Shown piece by piece: positions 27,245 to 36,488 of a stretch of DNA of 64,000 bases. The stretch comes from Candidatus Rokuibacteriota bacterium (lineage in GTDB: Bacteria; Methylomirabilota; Methylomirabilia; Rokubacteriales; CSP1-6), in NCBI GenBank assembly GCA_003220265.1, contig QHRW01000111.1:52218-116217 (forward strand). The letters are read 5' to 3'. The position numbers and the translations under genes were made by a program. Position 1 is the stretch's first letter. The number at the start of each line of letters is the position of its first letter. Below the pieces are notes generated by a model. It saw only the letters and a list, made by a program, of their open reading frames with translations, did no database searches and was not told where the DNA came from.

Positions 27245-27562
27245 CTAGCCGCGCAACCGCACCCGAGCGGTGTCGAAATCGATCACGCGCGCCGGGCCCT
27301 GCGGGCGCGGCGTCGCGGCCAGGATGATCTCGGCACGCTGCTCGAGAAAGGTGCTGTCGGTGGGCGTCTCGGGCCGGCCGAACCGGCGCAGGGCGTCCCA
27401 CATCTCGACCGTCGTCAGCTTCAGGCGCCACCAGAACGAGAGCACGCGAAGCCGGAACACGAGGCTCGTCGACAGCCGGGGCGCGCGCGTGGGCTCGGGC
27501 GCCGACGGCGCCAGGTAGTAGACGTTCGACGTGCGGGCGGTCATCGGGCTCGTGGTGCTCAT
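27245..27562 (-). CDS. Small protein of unknown function
   Basis: 105 residues, ATG overlapping the previous stop (ATGA). N-terminal 30 residues Ser/Thr/Pro-rich, then an amphipathic helix SLVFRLRVLSFWWRLKLTTV and a C-terminal PARVIDFDTARVRL. No signal peptide or enzyme motif. Translationally coupled to the gene before it and ended by a strong terminator, so the pair is a self-contained bicistron. Family not recognised. Confidence 0.6.
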   Translation of the reverse strand: MSTTSPMTARTSNVYYLAPSAPEPTRAPRLSTSLVFRLRVLSFWWRLKLTTVEMWDALRRFGRPETPTDSTFLEQRAEIILAATPRPQGPARVIDFDTARVRLRG

Positions 27563-27963
27563 CGCAGTCCTCGCTCTTCCATGAGTGCGGACACGCGCCG
27601 CCAGGCGCCGGTCAGCACGTCGTCCATTGCAGCTTCGGCGCGGTAGGCGGCAATCGTGGCGGACACGCGCTCGCGCGTGGAGGCGGCCTCGGCCGCTCGC
27701 GTGCGGGCGTCGGCCGCCACCGTGCTCAGCGTCTCGCGCGCCCCGTCCAGGCCCGCCAGCAGGGAGCGCGTGGCCCCCAGCTGCGTCCGTATCGCCTCGG
27801 GGCGCGCGGTCGGCTCGGCCAGCACGACGGCGCGCTGGGTGGGCGCGGCGTTGATGGAGGTCGCCAGCACGATCTCCGGTCGCCACAGTGACACCGCGGG
27901 CGTGGTCTTGAGGCGGCGGCGCGGAGCGGCGAGGTCGACCGAGCGCGAGCGCGTCATCTTCAT
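27559..27963 (-). CDS. Small helical protein of unknown function
   Basis: 134 residues from the ATG at 27963; the ATG at 27957 has better spacing from AGGAAGG. Basic N-terminus (MTRSRSVDLAAPRRRLK), then a long Ala/Arg/Glu helix (GARETLSTVAADARTRAAEA) likely to form a coiled coil. No signal peptide. First gene of a two-gene unit. Confidence 0.55.
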   Translation of the reverse strand: MKMTRSRSVDLAAPRRRLKTTPAVSLWRPEIVLATSINAAPTQRAVVLAEPTARPEAIRTQLGATRSLLAGLDGARETLSTVAADARTRAAEAASTRERVSATIAAYRAEAAMDDVLTGAWRRVSALMEERGLR

Positions 27964-28091
27964 GGCCTTCCTGTAGGGCAACGAAGATGCCACGCGAAAG
28001 CCAGCTCAAGCCCGCAGAATCGCGGGCCTTGGAAGAACGACAATTCGAGGCGGGAGGGAGGATCTCCCGGGCGACCCGGGAGCGCCTCCCG
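27964..28091. other. Intergenic region with hairpins
   Basis: 128 bases. Contains CTCCCGGG-CGA-CCCGGGAG (28064-28082), with an outer GGGAGG/CCTCCC pair, just beyond the stop of the regulator gene, and a short GCCCGC/GCGGGC hairpin near 28010. These probably act as terminators for the minus-strand regulator gene. Confidence 0.45.
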
Positions 28092-29498
28092 TCACTCCGC
28101 CGGAACCAGCTTGAAGTCCCGGATCTTCTTGTTGAGCGTCTTGATGTCCACCTCGAGCACGCGCGCCGCCCGGGCCTTGTTCCAGGCCGTGGCCTGCAGG
28201 ACCTGCTCGACGTGGCGCCGCTCGACTTCCGCCAGCGGCACCATCACCCCGCCGGGCTCCGGCGCCGCCGCGGCCGCCACCGGGCGCGCCGGCAGCGCCG
28301 CGGTGGTCGTCGCGGCGGGCGTCGCGTGGCCGAACTCCGCCGGCAAGTCGTTGGCGCGCACCTCGCTGCCCTCGTGCAGAATGTGCAGGCGCTCCACGAG
28401 ATTCCGCAGCTCGCGGATGTTGCCGGGCCAGCCGTACTCCACCAGCTGGTCGACGGCGTCCGCCGAGAAGCGCAGCGCCTTGCCCTTGCGCGCGTGGCTG
28501 CCGAGGAAGTGCTCGACGAGCTGCGGGATGTCGCTGCGCCGGCGACGCAGCGGCGGCACCGGGATCACGATCGTGCTGACGCGATAGAAGAGGTCCCAGC
28601 GGAAGTGGCCGTCGGCGGCCTCATGCGAAAGATCCTTGGCGGTGGCCGCCACCACGCGCACGTCCACGTGGAAGACGCGCTCCTCGCCCACGCGCCGCAC
28701 CTCGCCGGAGTCGAGCACGCGCAGCAGCCGCACCTGCATGGCGGGCGACATCTCGCCGACCTCGTCGAGGAAGAGCGTGCCGCCGTTGGCCGCCTCGAAG
28801 AGCCCGACGCGCGAGCTGATGGCACCGCTGAAGGCGCCCTTCTTGTGGCCGAACAGCTCCGACTCCAGCAGCGTGTCGGGCAGCGCGGCGCAGTTGATCG
28901 ACACGAACGGGCGCGCCGCGCGCGGCGACTGCAGGTGGATGCTGCGCGCCACCAGCTCCTTGCCCGTCCCGCTCTCGCCCTGCACGAGCACGGGGCTGTC
29001 GCTGACCGCCACCCGCGCGATCACTGCCAGGACATCGCGGATCTCGGGGCTGCTGCCCACGATGGTCGGCAGGCCATCGCGGCGCGTGATGACTTCCTTG
29101 AGCGCCGAGTTCTCGCGCCGGAGCGCCTTCTTCTCGAAGGCCTTCAGCACGACCTCGCGCAGCTCGGCGTTCTTGCACGGCTTGGTGATGAAGTCGTAGG
29201 CGCCCAGCCGCATCGCCTCCACCGCCGTCTCCACGTCGGCGTGGCCGGTGAGCACGATCAGCTCGGTGTCGATCTCGGCCGCGCGCGCCCAGCGGAGGAT
29301 CTCGAGGCCGGAGTGGTCGGGTAGCTGCACGTCGACGACGGCCACGTCGAACTCGTCGCGGCCGAGGAAGCTCATCGCTTCGGCGCCCGATGCGGCCTCG
29401 GTGACCTTCGCCACGCCGTCGCTCTCGAGCACGGCGGCGAGAAGGCCACGTACATCGGTGTCGTCGTCGACGACGAGGACGTGAAAGACGTCCGGCAT
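28092..29498 (-). CDS. NtrC-family sigma54 response regulator, GAFSGA variant
   Basis: 468 residues. Receiver domain (VLVVDDDTD, phospho-Asp in VAVVDVQLPD, Lys in FITKPCK), AAA+ domain with Walker A GESGTGKE and Walker B GTLFLDEVG, and a C-terminal Fis-type helix-turn-helix (NKARAARVLEVDIKTLNKKI). The sigma54-contact loop reads GHKKGAFSGA, with Ser for the usual Thr; the substitution is known among active EBPs but can alter efficiency. A Pro/Ala linker (about 385-415) precedes the DNA-binding part. No kinase nearby. Divergent from uvrA with only 55 bases between starts. Confidence 0.92.
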   Translation of the reverse strand: MPDVFHVLVVDDDTDVRGLLAAVLESDGVAKVTEAASGAEAMSFLGRDEFDVAVVDVQLPDHSGLEILRWARAAEIDTELIVLTGHADVETAVEAMRLGAYDFITKPCKNAELREVVLKAFEKKALRRENSALKEVITRRDGLPTIVGSSPEIRDVLAVIARVAVSDSPVLVQGESGTGKELVARSIHLQSPRAARPFVSINCAALPDTLLESELFGHKKGAFSGAISSRVGLFEAANGGTLFLDEVGEMSPAMQVRLLRVLDSGEVRRVGEERVFHVDVRVVAATAKDLSHEAADGHFRWDLFYRVSTIVIPVPPLRRRRSDIPQLVEHFLGSHARKGKALRFSADAVDQLVEYGWPGNIRELRNLVERLHILHEGSEVRANDLPAEFGHATPAATTTAALPARPVAAAAAPEPGGVMVPLAEVERRHVEQVLQATAWNKARAARVLEVDIKTLNKKIRDFKLVPAE

Positions 29499-29553
29499 GC
29501 TGGCGCGATTCTACCACTTCCGGTAAACTCCCCTTCTCAGGAGGACGTTTCGA

Positions 29554-32325
29554 ATGTCGCAACCCCCGGGGCTCCGGATCGAGGGAGCCCGCCAGAACAA
29601 CCTCAAGAACGTCTCCCTCGAGATTCCCCACGATCGGCTCACCGTCATCACCGGCGTTTCCGGCTCTGGCAAGTCGTCGCTGGCGTTCGACACGCTCTTC
29701 GCCGAAGGGCAGTGGCGGTACATCGAGTCGCTCTCGACCTACGCCCGGATGTTCCTGGATCGTGTCGACCGGCCTGACGTGGACCGGATCGAGCAGATCC
29801 GCCCGGCCGTGGCCCTCGAGCAGAAAAATCCCGTGCGCACGGCGCGCTCGACCGTGGGCACCGCCACCGAGGTGTACGACTACCTGCGGCTCCTCTACGC
29901 CAAGATCGGCCGCGTCCACTGCCCGCAGTGCGGCAGCCCGGGCGCCTCGCAGTCGCCCGAGTCGATGGCCGACACGCTGCTGGCCGAGCACGCGGGCGCC
30001 CGCGCGCTGATCACCTTCTCGCTGCCGGTGCCGGCGGGCCAGCCCGCCGCCGACCTGTGGGCCGCGCTCACGCGGCGCGGCTTCGCGCGGGTGCTGGTGG
30101 ACGGCGTGGCCTGCGATCTGTCGGCGCCGCCGCCCGATCCCGTCGACGGCGCGCTGGCCGTCGTGCTCGACCGGCTCGTCATCGACGAGGGCCAGCGCCA
30201 CCGGCTCGTCGAGTCGCTGGAGAGCGCGCTGCGCGAGGGCGGCGGCCACGTCACCGTGGAACTCGTGGACGGCGGCCGCCGCGCGTTCGCCGAGGCCTTC
30301 CGCTGCGCCGGCTGCGGCACCGCGCTCGAGCGGCCGCAGCCGCTGCTCTTCTCGTTCAATCACCCGCTGGGCGCCTGCGCCGAGTGCAAGGGCTTCGGCA
30401 ACGTCCTCAAGTACGACGAGGCGCTGGTGGTGCCCGATCGCACGCGCACGCTGGCCGACGGCGCCGTGGAGCCGTGGACGCATCCCTCCGGCAAGTGGTA
30501 CCAGCGCGAGCTGCTCAAGGCGGCCAAGCGCTCCGGCGTGGACGTGGCGCGGCCGTGGGAAACGCTGCAGGAGACGCACCGCGCGTTCGTCTACGAGGGC
30601 GACGGCAAGTTCCCCGGCATCAACGGCTTCTTCGAGGAGATCGAGTCGTACCGCTACAAGCTCCACGTGCGCGTGTTCCTCTCGCGCTATCGCAGCCAGT
30701 CGCCGTGCCCGCTGTGTCGCGGCGCCCGGCTGAAAGCGCCGGCGCTGGCGGTGCGGGTGGCCGGGATGACGATCTCCGAGTTCACCGGCCTCACCATCGA
30801 CGAGGCGGCCGCCGTCCTGCGCGAGCTCAAGCTCAGCGTGTGGGAGGCCGCGGTCGCGCGCGAGATCCTGCGCCAGCTCGGCGCCAAGCTGACTTTCCTG
30901 CTGCGCGTCGGCCTCGGCTACCTCACGCTCGGCCGGCAGACGCGCACGCTGTCGGGCGGCGAAGCCCAGCGCATCAACCTGGCCAACCAGCTCGGCTCGC
31001 AGCTCGTGGGCACGCTCTACGTGCTCGACGAGCCCTCCATCGGGCTGCACGCGCGCGACACGATGCGGCTGGCCGATCTGTGCCGCGAGCTCGCGCAGGC
31101 TGGCAACACGGTGGTGGTCGTCGAGCACGACCGCGGCTTCATCGAGGCCGCCGACCACGTGATCGAGCTGGGCCCGGGCTCCGGCGAGCGCGGCGGCGAG
31201 ATCGTCTTCGCGGGGCCGCAGGCGGAGTTCCGGAAGTCCACCCGCTCGCTGACCGCCCGCTATCTCTCGGGACGCGAGACGATCCCGCGGCCGCTGACGC
31301 GCCGGCCGGGCCGCCGCGCGCTCGTCCTCACGGGCGCCCGCGAGCACAACCTGAAGGACGTCACGCTGCGCGTGCCGCTGGCCACGCTGACCGTCGTCAC
31401 CGGGGTCTCCGGCTCCGGCAAGTCCACGCTGATCCACGACACGCTCTACCGCGCGGTGGCGCGCGCCTTCAAGACGGACTTCGCCTCGCCGGGCGCCCAC
31501 GAGACACTGAGCGGGCTCGAGTACCTCAAGGGCGTGCGACTCATCGACCAGGAGCCGATCGGCCGCACGCCGCGCAGCAATCCCGTCACCTACGTGAAGG
31601 CCTTCGACGAGATCCGCAAGCTCTTCGCCGCGCTGCCGCGGGCCAAGGCGCTCTCGCTCGGCGCCGGCGCCTTCTCCTTCAACGTGCCGGGCGGGCGCTG
31701 CGAGTCGTGCCAGGGGGACGGCTTCCAGAAGCTGGAGATGTACTTCTTCGAAGATGTCTACGTCTCCTGCCAGGAGTGCGAGGGCCGCCGCTATCGTCCC
31801 GAGGTGCTCGGCGTGAAGTACCGCGGGCGCTCCGTCGGCGACGTGCTGCGCATGACCGTGGACGAGGCGGTCGACTTCTTCGCCGGCCAGACCTCGCTCG
31901 GCCGCCGCCTGCGCGTCCTGCAGGACGTCGGCCTCGGCTATCTGCGCCTCGGCCAGCCGGCCACCACGCTCTCCGGGGGCGAGGCGCAGCGGCTGAAGAT
32001 CGCCGCCGAGCTGGGCGGGCGCGCCAGCGGCGAGATGCTCTACGTCCTCGACGAGCCCACCACCGGCCTGCACCTCGACGACGTCAAGAAGCTGCTGGGC
32101 GTCCTCAATCGCCTGGTGGACGCGGGCCACACGGTGCTCGTCGTGGAGCACCACCTGGACGTCATCAAGTGCGCCGACCACGTGATCGACCTCGGCCCCG
32201 AGGGCGGCGAGCAGGGCGGCGAGATCATCGCCGAGGGCACGCCCGAGGTGGTCGCGCAGATCCCGGGCTCCTACACGGGGAAATTTTTGGCGGAGGTGCT
32301 GCCGAAGACCAACGGCAAGCGGTGA
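29554..32325 (+). CDS. uvrA: UvrA-family excinuclease ATPase
   Basis: 923 residues, ATG behind AGGAGG. Two ABC modules: Walker [10 protein letters not shown] near residue 35 and GVSGSGKST near 617; signature [12 protein letters not shown] near 466 and [12 protein letters not shown] near 806; zinc-binding pairs CPQC, CAGC, CAEC, CPLC and CESC...CQEC. UvrA scans DNA for bulky damage and loads UvrB. The sequence [17 protein letters not shown] replaces the common RNPRSTVGT; together with a divergent UvrB-binding insert this suggests it could be a second UvrA paralogue. The MFS gene overlaps its stop. Confidence 0.92.
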   Translation: MSQPPGLRIEGARQNNLKNVSLEIPHDRLTVITGVSGSGKSSLAFDTLFAEGQWRYIESLSTYARMFLDRVDRPDVDRIEQIRPAVALEQKNPVRTARSTVGTATEVYDYLRLLYAKIGRVHCPQCGSPGASQSPESMADTLLAEHAGARALITFSLPVPAGQPAADLWAALTRRGFARVLVDGVACDLSAPPPDPVDGALAVVLDRLVIDEGQRHRLVESLESALREGGGHVTVELVDGGRRAFAEAFRCAGCGTALERPQPLLFSFNHPLGACAECKGFGNVLKYDEALVVPDRTRTLADGAVEPWTHPSGKWYQRELLKAAKRSGVDVARPWETLQETHRAFVYEGDGKFPGINGFFEEIESYRYKLHVRVFLSRYRSQSPCPLCRGARLKAPALAVRVAGMTISEFTGLTIDEAAAVLRELKLSVWEAAVAREILRQLGAKLTFLLRVGLGYLTLGRQTRTLSGGEAQRINLANQLGSQLVGTLYVLDEPSIGLHARDTMRLADLCRELAQAGNTVVVVEHDRGFIEAADHVIELGPGSGERGGEIVFAGPQAEFRKSTRSLTARYLSGRETIPRPLTRRPGRRALVLTGAREHNLKDVTLRVPLATLTVVTGVSGSGKSTLIHDTLYRAVARAFKTDFASPGAHETLSGLEYLKGVRLIDQEPIGRTPRSNPVTYVKAFDEIRKLFAALPRAKALSLGAGAFSFNVPGGRCESCQGDGFQKLEMYFFEDVYVSCQECEGRRYRPEVLGVKYRGRSVGDVLRMTVDEAVDFFAGQTSLGRRLRVLQDVGLGYLRLGQPATTLSGGEAQRLKIAAELGGRASGEMLYVLDEPTTGLHLDDVKKLLGVLNRLVDAGHTVLVVEHHLDVIKCADHVIDLGPEGGEQGGEIIAEGTPEVVAQIPGSYTGKFLAEVLPKTNGKR

Positions 32326-33536
32326 TCTTTTACGGCTGGCGCATCGTCGCCGCCGCCTTCGTCATCCTCTTCACGGCCTACGGCGCGCAGTACTGCTTCG
32401 GCGTCTTCTTCGCAGCGCTCCTGACGGAGTTCCACTGGAGCCGCACCGGCCTGTCGGGCGTGTTCTCGCTCTACGCCTTCACCTACTGCGTCGTCGGCTT
32501 CCCGGCCGGGCGCCTGACCGATCGCTGGGGGCCGCGCGTGGTCATCGCGTGCGGCGCGCTCTTTCTCGGCGCGGCGCTGGTGGCGATGGCGGGCGTCACG
32601 GCGCTCTGGCAGGCGTACGTGCTCTACGCGGTGGCGGCGATCGGCATGGGCACGGCCTACGTGCCGTGCAACACGACGGTGGTGCGGTGGTTCGCGCGGC
32701 GGCGCGGCCTCGCGACCGGCGTGGCGTCCAGCGGCGCCAGCCTGGGCACGCTCGTGCTGCCGCCGCTGGCCCAGGTCGCCGTGACCGGGCTCGGCTGGCG
32801 CGGCGCCTACGTCGTCGGCGGCGCGATCGTGTTCGCGACGCTGGTGGTGGCGACGCAGGTGATGCGGCGCGATCCCGAGTCGATGGGGCTGGACGCCGAC
32901 GGCATGGCGCTCGCGGCCGGCCCGGCGACGGCGCCGGCGGGCGGCCTGGCCCTCGGCGCCGCGATCCGCACGCCCGCGTTCTGGCTCCTCGGCTTTGCCT
33001 TCGCGGCGACGTGGACGCCCGTGTTCATCCCGCTCGTGCACCTGGTCCCGTTCGCGCGCGATCTCGGCCACTCGCCGCTGGCCGCGGCCTCGGCGATCAG
33101 CGCCACCGGCGCCGGCGCCGTGCTCGGGCGGCTGATGATGGGCGCCGTCTCCGACCGCATCGGCCGGCGGGTCACCATCGCCGGCGGAATGCTGCTGCAG
33201 ACGCTGGCGTTCCTGGCCTTCACCGTCGTCCACGAGCTGCCCGGCCTGTACGCGGCCGCGCTCCTGTTCGGCTTCTCCTACGGGACCATCTCGACGCTCT
33301 TCGCGGCGATCGTCGGCGACTTCTTCGGGCGCGAGCACGCGGGCTCGCTCGTGGGCTTCCTCTTCGCGCTGGCCGGCTCGATGGCGGCGTGGGGCACGCT
33401 GGGCGCCGGGGCGATCTACGACGCGACGGGGAGCTATCGCGCGGCCTGGATGCTCTCGGCGCTGTTCAACGTCGTCGCCTTCGCGCTCGTCATGCTCTGC
33501 CGCCCGCCGACGGCCGCGCGGCTCCAGCGCAGGTAG
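32322..33536 (+). CDS. MFS transporter
   Basis: 404 residues; GTG overlaps the uvrA stop (GTGA). Twelve transmembrane helices in two halves; MFS motif A in GRLTDRWGPR and again VSDRIGRRVT. Opens YGWRIVAAAFVILFTAYGAQY, as in the oxalate/formate antiporter-like (OFA/monocarboxylate) group. Substrate probably a small carboxylate, but unproven. Translational coupling to uvrA is unexpected functionally and may be only positional. Confidence 0.87.
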   Translation: MIFYGWRIVAAAFVILFTAYGAQYCFGVFFAALLTEFHWSRTGLSGVFSLYAFTYCVVGFPAGRLTDRWGPRVVIACGALFLGAALVAMAGVTALWQAYVLYAVAAIGMGTAYVPCNTTVVRWFARRRGLATGVASSGASLGTLVLPPLAQVAVTGLGWRGAYVVGGAIVFATLVVATQVMRRDPESMGLDADGMALAAGPATAPAGGLALGAAIRTPAFWLLGFAFAATWTPVFIPLVHLVPFARDLGHSPLAAASAISATGAGAVLGRLMMGAVSDRIGRRVTIAGGMLLQTLAFLAFTVVHELPGLYAAALLFGFSYGTISTLFAAIVGDFFGREHAGSLVGFLFALAGSMAAWGTLGAGAIYDATGSYRAAWMLSALFNVVAFALVMLCRPPTAARLQRR

Positions 33537-33539
33537 GCG

Positions 33540-33875
33540 TCAGCGTCCGGTCGGGGGCACGTCGGCAGCGCGGGATCGAGACAGGCGGATCGATTCCACG
33601 ATGAACAGCAGGACGTACACGACCGCAAAGACCCCGAATATCCAGAACGTGACCATGGCGCGAACGTCGAGGAGCGCGGCGCAGGCGAGCGTCGTGAACA
33701 GCGCGCTCAACATCGTCTGGCGCGCGACCGAGAACCAGAACAGATCGGGCACGGACGCCCGTTCTATCGGGTCGAGCAGTGACTCGAAGGCGCCCCGGCG
33801 AACGGCGCGGACGGCACGATAGCCGTACCAGACTGCCCACGGGGCAATGATCAGCGCGGCCACCAACCGATTCAT
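33540..33875 (-). CDS. Small membrane protein
   Basis: 111 residues with two to three predicted helices (LVAALIIAPWAVWYGY; LFTTLACAALLDVRAMVTFWIFGVFAVVYVLLF). No motif or family recognised. Ends three bases from the MFS gene in the opposite direction and starts about 60 bases from the thiolase-like gene, so is its own unit. Confidence 0.65.
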   Translation of the reverse strand: MNRLVAALIIAPWAVWYGYRAVRAVRRGAFESLLDPIERASVPDLFWFSVARQTMLSALFTTLACAALLDVRAMVTFWIFGVFAVVYVLLFIVESIRLSRSRAADVPPTGR

Positions 33876-33897
33876 GCCGGAGCCAATTGTACCGGGG

Positions 33898-33903
33898 TAT
33901 ACT
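33898..33903 (+). promoter_or_regulatory. -10-like hexamer ahead of thiolase-like gene
   Basis: TATACT, 32 bases upstream of the ATG at 33935. No well-spaced -35 is evident. The same hexamer precedes the acidic-protein gene at 22688, and in both cases CCGC follows. Confidence 0.35.
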
Positions 33904-33934
33904 CCGCAGCCGAGTCCGTGAGGAGACCGACGAC

Positions 33935-35140
33935 ATGAGCCACCTGAAGGACAAGTACTGCATCGTGGGTGTGGGCGAGACGGAGTACTCGCGCGGCTCC
34001 AACCGCTCGACGCGCGCGCTGGCCGTGGAGGCCGTGCGCAAGGCGATCCTCGACGCCGGCCTCAAGGCCAGCGACGTGGACGGGATGCTCGACTACCAGG
34101 GCGGCGACTCCACGCTGGCCCCGCACGTGGCGCCGGATCTCGGCATCCGCCTGAACTTCTACATGGACGTGATGGGCGGCGGCTCCTCGACAGAGGCGCT
34201 CGTCGGCCTCGCCATGGGCGCCATCGAGGCGGGGATGTGCAAGACCGTGGCGATCTACCGCTCGATGAACGGCTACTCGGAGTTTCGCATCGGTGGCACC
34301 GGCGCGCGGGCGGCTCAGCCCGTGCGCGGCCTCGACCTCGCCCAGGTGCCCTTCGGCATGCGCAGCGCGGGGCAGAACTTCGCGCTGACGTTCATGCGGC
34401 ACATGTACGACTACGGCACGACCTCCGAGCAGGTGGCCCACGTGAAGGTCGCCCACAGCAAGCACGCCTCCAACAACCCTAAGGCGCTGCTCAAGGAGCG
34501 GGTGACGGTGCAGGACGTCGTCAACTCGCGCTGGATCGTGAAGCCCCTCCATCTGCTCGACTGCTGCCTGGAGACCGACAACGCCACCTGCATCATCGTG
34601 ACCTCGGCCGAGCGCGCGCGGAACTGCAAGCAGCGGCCGGTCTACATCATGGGCGTGGCCGGCCGCGTGTCGAAGCCGCGGCTGGACTTCCACTGGGCGC
34701 ACGGCCCCATCAGCCGCGTGGCCGGCTACTATGCCCGGGACATCGTATTCGGCCAGGCCGGCATCTCGCCCGACGACGTGCACGTCACCGGCTCCTACGA
34801 CGCGTTCACGTTCACCACGATGCTGCAGCTCGAGGAGTACGGCTTCTGCAAGAAGGGCGAGGGCGGCGCGTACGTCTCCAGCGGCATCATCGAGCTCGGC
34901 GGCAAGCGCCCCAACAACACGTCGGGCGGCCATCTGTGCGAGGGCTACACGCACGGCATGTCGATGGTGATCGAGAACGTACGCCAGCTCCGCGGCGCCA
35001 TCGACGACTCCTGCCCCGACGGCAAGCACACCTACGATTACAAGCAGGGCGGCTGCCGCCAGGTGAGAGACGCCGAGATCACGATGAACCTCGGCTGGGC
35101 GATGCCCCCGCTCGGCTCCGCGCTGATCATGCGGCGCTGA
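33935..35140 (+). CDS. Thiolase-like protein lacking nucleophilic Cys (Ltp-type)
   Basis: 401 residues; ATG behind GAGGAGA. Thiolase fold (YCIVGVGETEYSRG start, PDDVHVTGSYDAFTF, C-terminal GGHLCEGYTHGMS). At the nucleophile position, where thiolases have Cys, it reads VMGGGSSTEALVG, so Claisen chemistry is unlikely. Cys-less SCP2/Ltp thiolase homologues paired with a DUF35 protein are known aldolases of steroid side-chain breakdown (Ltp2-ChsH2). A DUF35 gene lies downstream in the same cluster, with a HAD gene between. A retro-aldolase or CoA-ester role is therefore inferred. Confidence 0.85.
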   Translation: MSHLKDKYCIVGVGETEYSRGSNRSTRALAVEAVRKAILDAGLKASDVDGMLDYQGGDSTLAPHVAPDLGIRLNFYMDVMGGGSSTEALVGLAMGAIEAGMCKTVAIYRSMNGYSEFRIGGTGARAAQPVRGLDLAQVPFGMRSAGQNFALTFMRHMYDYGTTSEQVAHVKVAHSKHASNNPKALLKERVTVQDVVNSRWIVKPLHLLDCCLETDNATCIIVTSAERARNCKQRPVYIMGVAGRVSKPRLDFHWAHGPISRVAGYYARDIVFGQAGISPDDVHVTGSYDAFTFTTMLQLEEYGFCKKGEGGAYVSSGIIELGGKRPNNTSGGHLCEGYTHGMSMVIENVRQLRGAIDDSCPDGKHTYDYKQGGCRQVRDAEITMNLGWAMPPLGSALIMRR

Positions 35141-35841
35141 TGAACCTCCGCGCGCTCGTCTTCGACACCTACGGCACGCTGGTCGACTGGCGAGGCAGCG
35201 TGCGCGACGAGCTGGCGGCCTTCGGCCGCGCGCGCGGCCTCCATCACGACTGGGATGCGATCCTCGCCGACTGGAAGGCGTGCTACCGGCCCGGGATGGA
35301 CGCCGTCAACCGCGGCGAGGCGCCGTGGACGACGATCGAGCAGATCTACCGGCGCCGGCTCGTCGAGGTCCTCGGCCTTCGCGGGATCGCGGCGAGCGAG
35401 GCGGAGCTCGAGCAGCTGACGCGCGCCTGGTGGCGGCTGCGGCCCTGGCCCGACACCGTCTTCGGCCTCACGCGCCTGAAGCGCCGCTACATCGTCTCGC
35501 CGCTGTCCAACGCGTCGTTCACCGGCATGGTGCACCTGGCGAAGCACGCCGCCCTGCCCTGGGACTGCATCATCACGGCCGAGAACGCGCACCGCTACAA
35601 GCCCCATCCGGACGTGTACCGGACGGCCCTGACGCTGCTCGGACTTCGCGCGGACGAGGTGATGCTGGTCGCCGCGCACAACTACGATCTGGCCGCCGCC
35701 CAGGCCCTCGACCTGCGGACGGCCTTCGTCCCGCGGCCGCTCGAGTACGGCCCGGGGCAGACGAGCGACCTCGTCGCCGAGGGCAAGTGGGACGTGGTGG
35801 CGGATTCCGTGGAAGAGCTCGCCGCCGCCCTCGGCTGCTGA
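35140..35841 (+). CDS. HAD-superfamily hydrolase (2-haloacid dehalogenase type II-like)
   Basis: 233 residues; ATG shares a base with the thiolase stop (TGATG). Nucleophile Asp in LVFDTYGTLVDW, Ser/Asn in VSPLSNAS, Lys in HRYKPHPDVYR and the acidic motif replaced by VAAHNYDLAAA. Overall plan matches L-2-haloacid dehalogenases and related phosphatases. Substrate uncertain; the thiolase/DUF35 surroundings suggest a role in degradation of organic acids. The stop codon lies in a 15-bp tandem duplication. Confidence 0.87.
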   Translation: MNLRALVFDTYGTLVDWRGSVRDELAAFGRARGLHHDWDAILADWKACYRPGMDAVNRGEAPWTTIEQIYRRRLVEVLGLRGIAASEAELEQLTRAWWRLRPWPDTVFGLTRLKRRYIVSPLSNASFTGMVHLAKHAALPWDCIITAENAHRYKPHPDVYRTALTLLGLRADEVMLVAAHNYDLAAAQALDLRTAFVPRPLEYGPGQTSDLVAEGKWDVVADSVEELAAALGC

Positions 35842-35863
35842 CAAGGGAGCTGCTGACAAGGGA
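35834..35863 (+). repeat. 15-bp tandem duplication at end of HAD gene
   Basis: CTGCTGACAAGGGAG occurs twice in a row; the HAD stop codon TGA lies in the first copy. Probably a replication slip; no effect on the protein. Confidence 0.75.
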
Positions 35864-35900
35864 GGGGAAGAGGGGAACCCTTCTAGGGTGCCCCTTCCCA
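35861..35900 (-). repeat. Repeat R1 copy upstream of DUF35 gene
   Basis: Inverted relative to the other copies on the map, but the same relative to transcription because the neighbouring genes are on the plus strand. Core GGGGAACCCTTCTAGGGTGCCCC. It ends directly before the AGAGGAGA ribosome site of the next gene. Confidence 0.85.
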
Positions 35901-35915
35901 AAAGAGGAGATCGCG

Positions 35916-36416
35916 ATGCCCCAGCCGGTGAGCTACCGTGGCATGACGCTGGTCGTGCCGGACAACGACAGCGAGTGGAACGAGTACTTCGCCCTCGCCC
36001 GCCAGCACAAGCTCATGCTGCGCGCCTGCCAGGCGTGCGGGCTCATGCGCTATCCGCCGACGCACGCCTGCCCGTGGTGCATGGAGCTCGGCTGGCGCTG
36101 GCAGGAGGTCGGCGGCAAGGGCACGATCCACTCCTACGAGATCGTGGCCCACGCGATCCAGCCCGGCTTCAAGGACGCGACGCCCTACGCCATCGTGCTG
36201 GTCGAGCTCGACGAGCAGCGCGCCACGCCGACGCCGGACGAGGCGCTGCGCATCATCGGGAACCTCGTGAAGCCCGATTTCACGTTCGAGGACGAGAAGA
36301 ACGTGGCCATCGGCAAGCGCGTGAAGGTGGCGTTCCAGGACGTCGCCGACCACTTCGCGCTCCCCCAGTTCACCCTCACCGACGAGCCCGCCGCCGGCCG
36401 CGTCTGGCGCCTCTGA
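35916..36416 (+). CDS. DUF35 Zn-ribbon/OB-fold protein
   Basis: 166 residues; ATG behind AGAGGAGA. N-terminal helices, a zinc ribbon with CQACG and CPWC, then an OB-fold (GKGTIHSYEIVAHAIQPGF, VGKRVKVAF-like IGKRVKVAFQDV). DUF35 proteins bind acyl-CoA and complex with thiolase-like enzymes, supplying part of the active site. Its partner is most likely the Cys-less thiolase-like protein encoded at 33935. A repeat R1 copy and a short gap separate it from the HAD gene. Confidence 0.9.
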   Translation: MPQPVSYRGMTLVVPDNDSEWNEYFALARQHKLMLRACQACGLMRYPPTHACPWCMELGWRWQEVGGKGTIHSYEIVAHAIQPGFKDATPYAIVLVELDEQRATPTPDEALRIIGNLVKPDFTFEDEKNVAIGKRVKVAFQDVADHFALPQFTLTDEPAAGRVWRL

Positions 36417-36439
36417 CGCGCGTCTGAGAAGTGGCCGCG

Positions 36440-36467
36440 TTCGAGCGCCGGCTCCGCCGGCGCAATC
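36440..36467. repeat. 28-bp palindromic repeat R2, copy 2
   Basis: Identical to 3472-3499; core GCGCCGGC-TCC-GCCGGCGC. Lies between the convergent DUF35 and O-antigen-ligase-like genes and may act as a shared transcription end. Confidence 0.7.
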
Positions 36468-36488
36468 GACGGCGAAGCCCCCGCCGAG

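Noticed and set aside
28621..32181. Long frame antisense to uvrA
   Set aside because: It is opposite a well-conserved uvrA with a good ribosome site; low-complexity composition and no recognisable domain.
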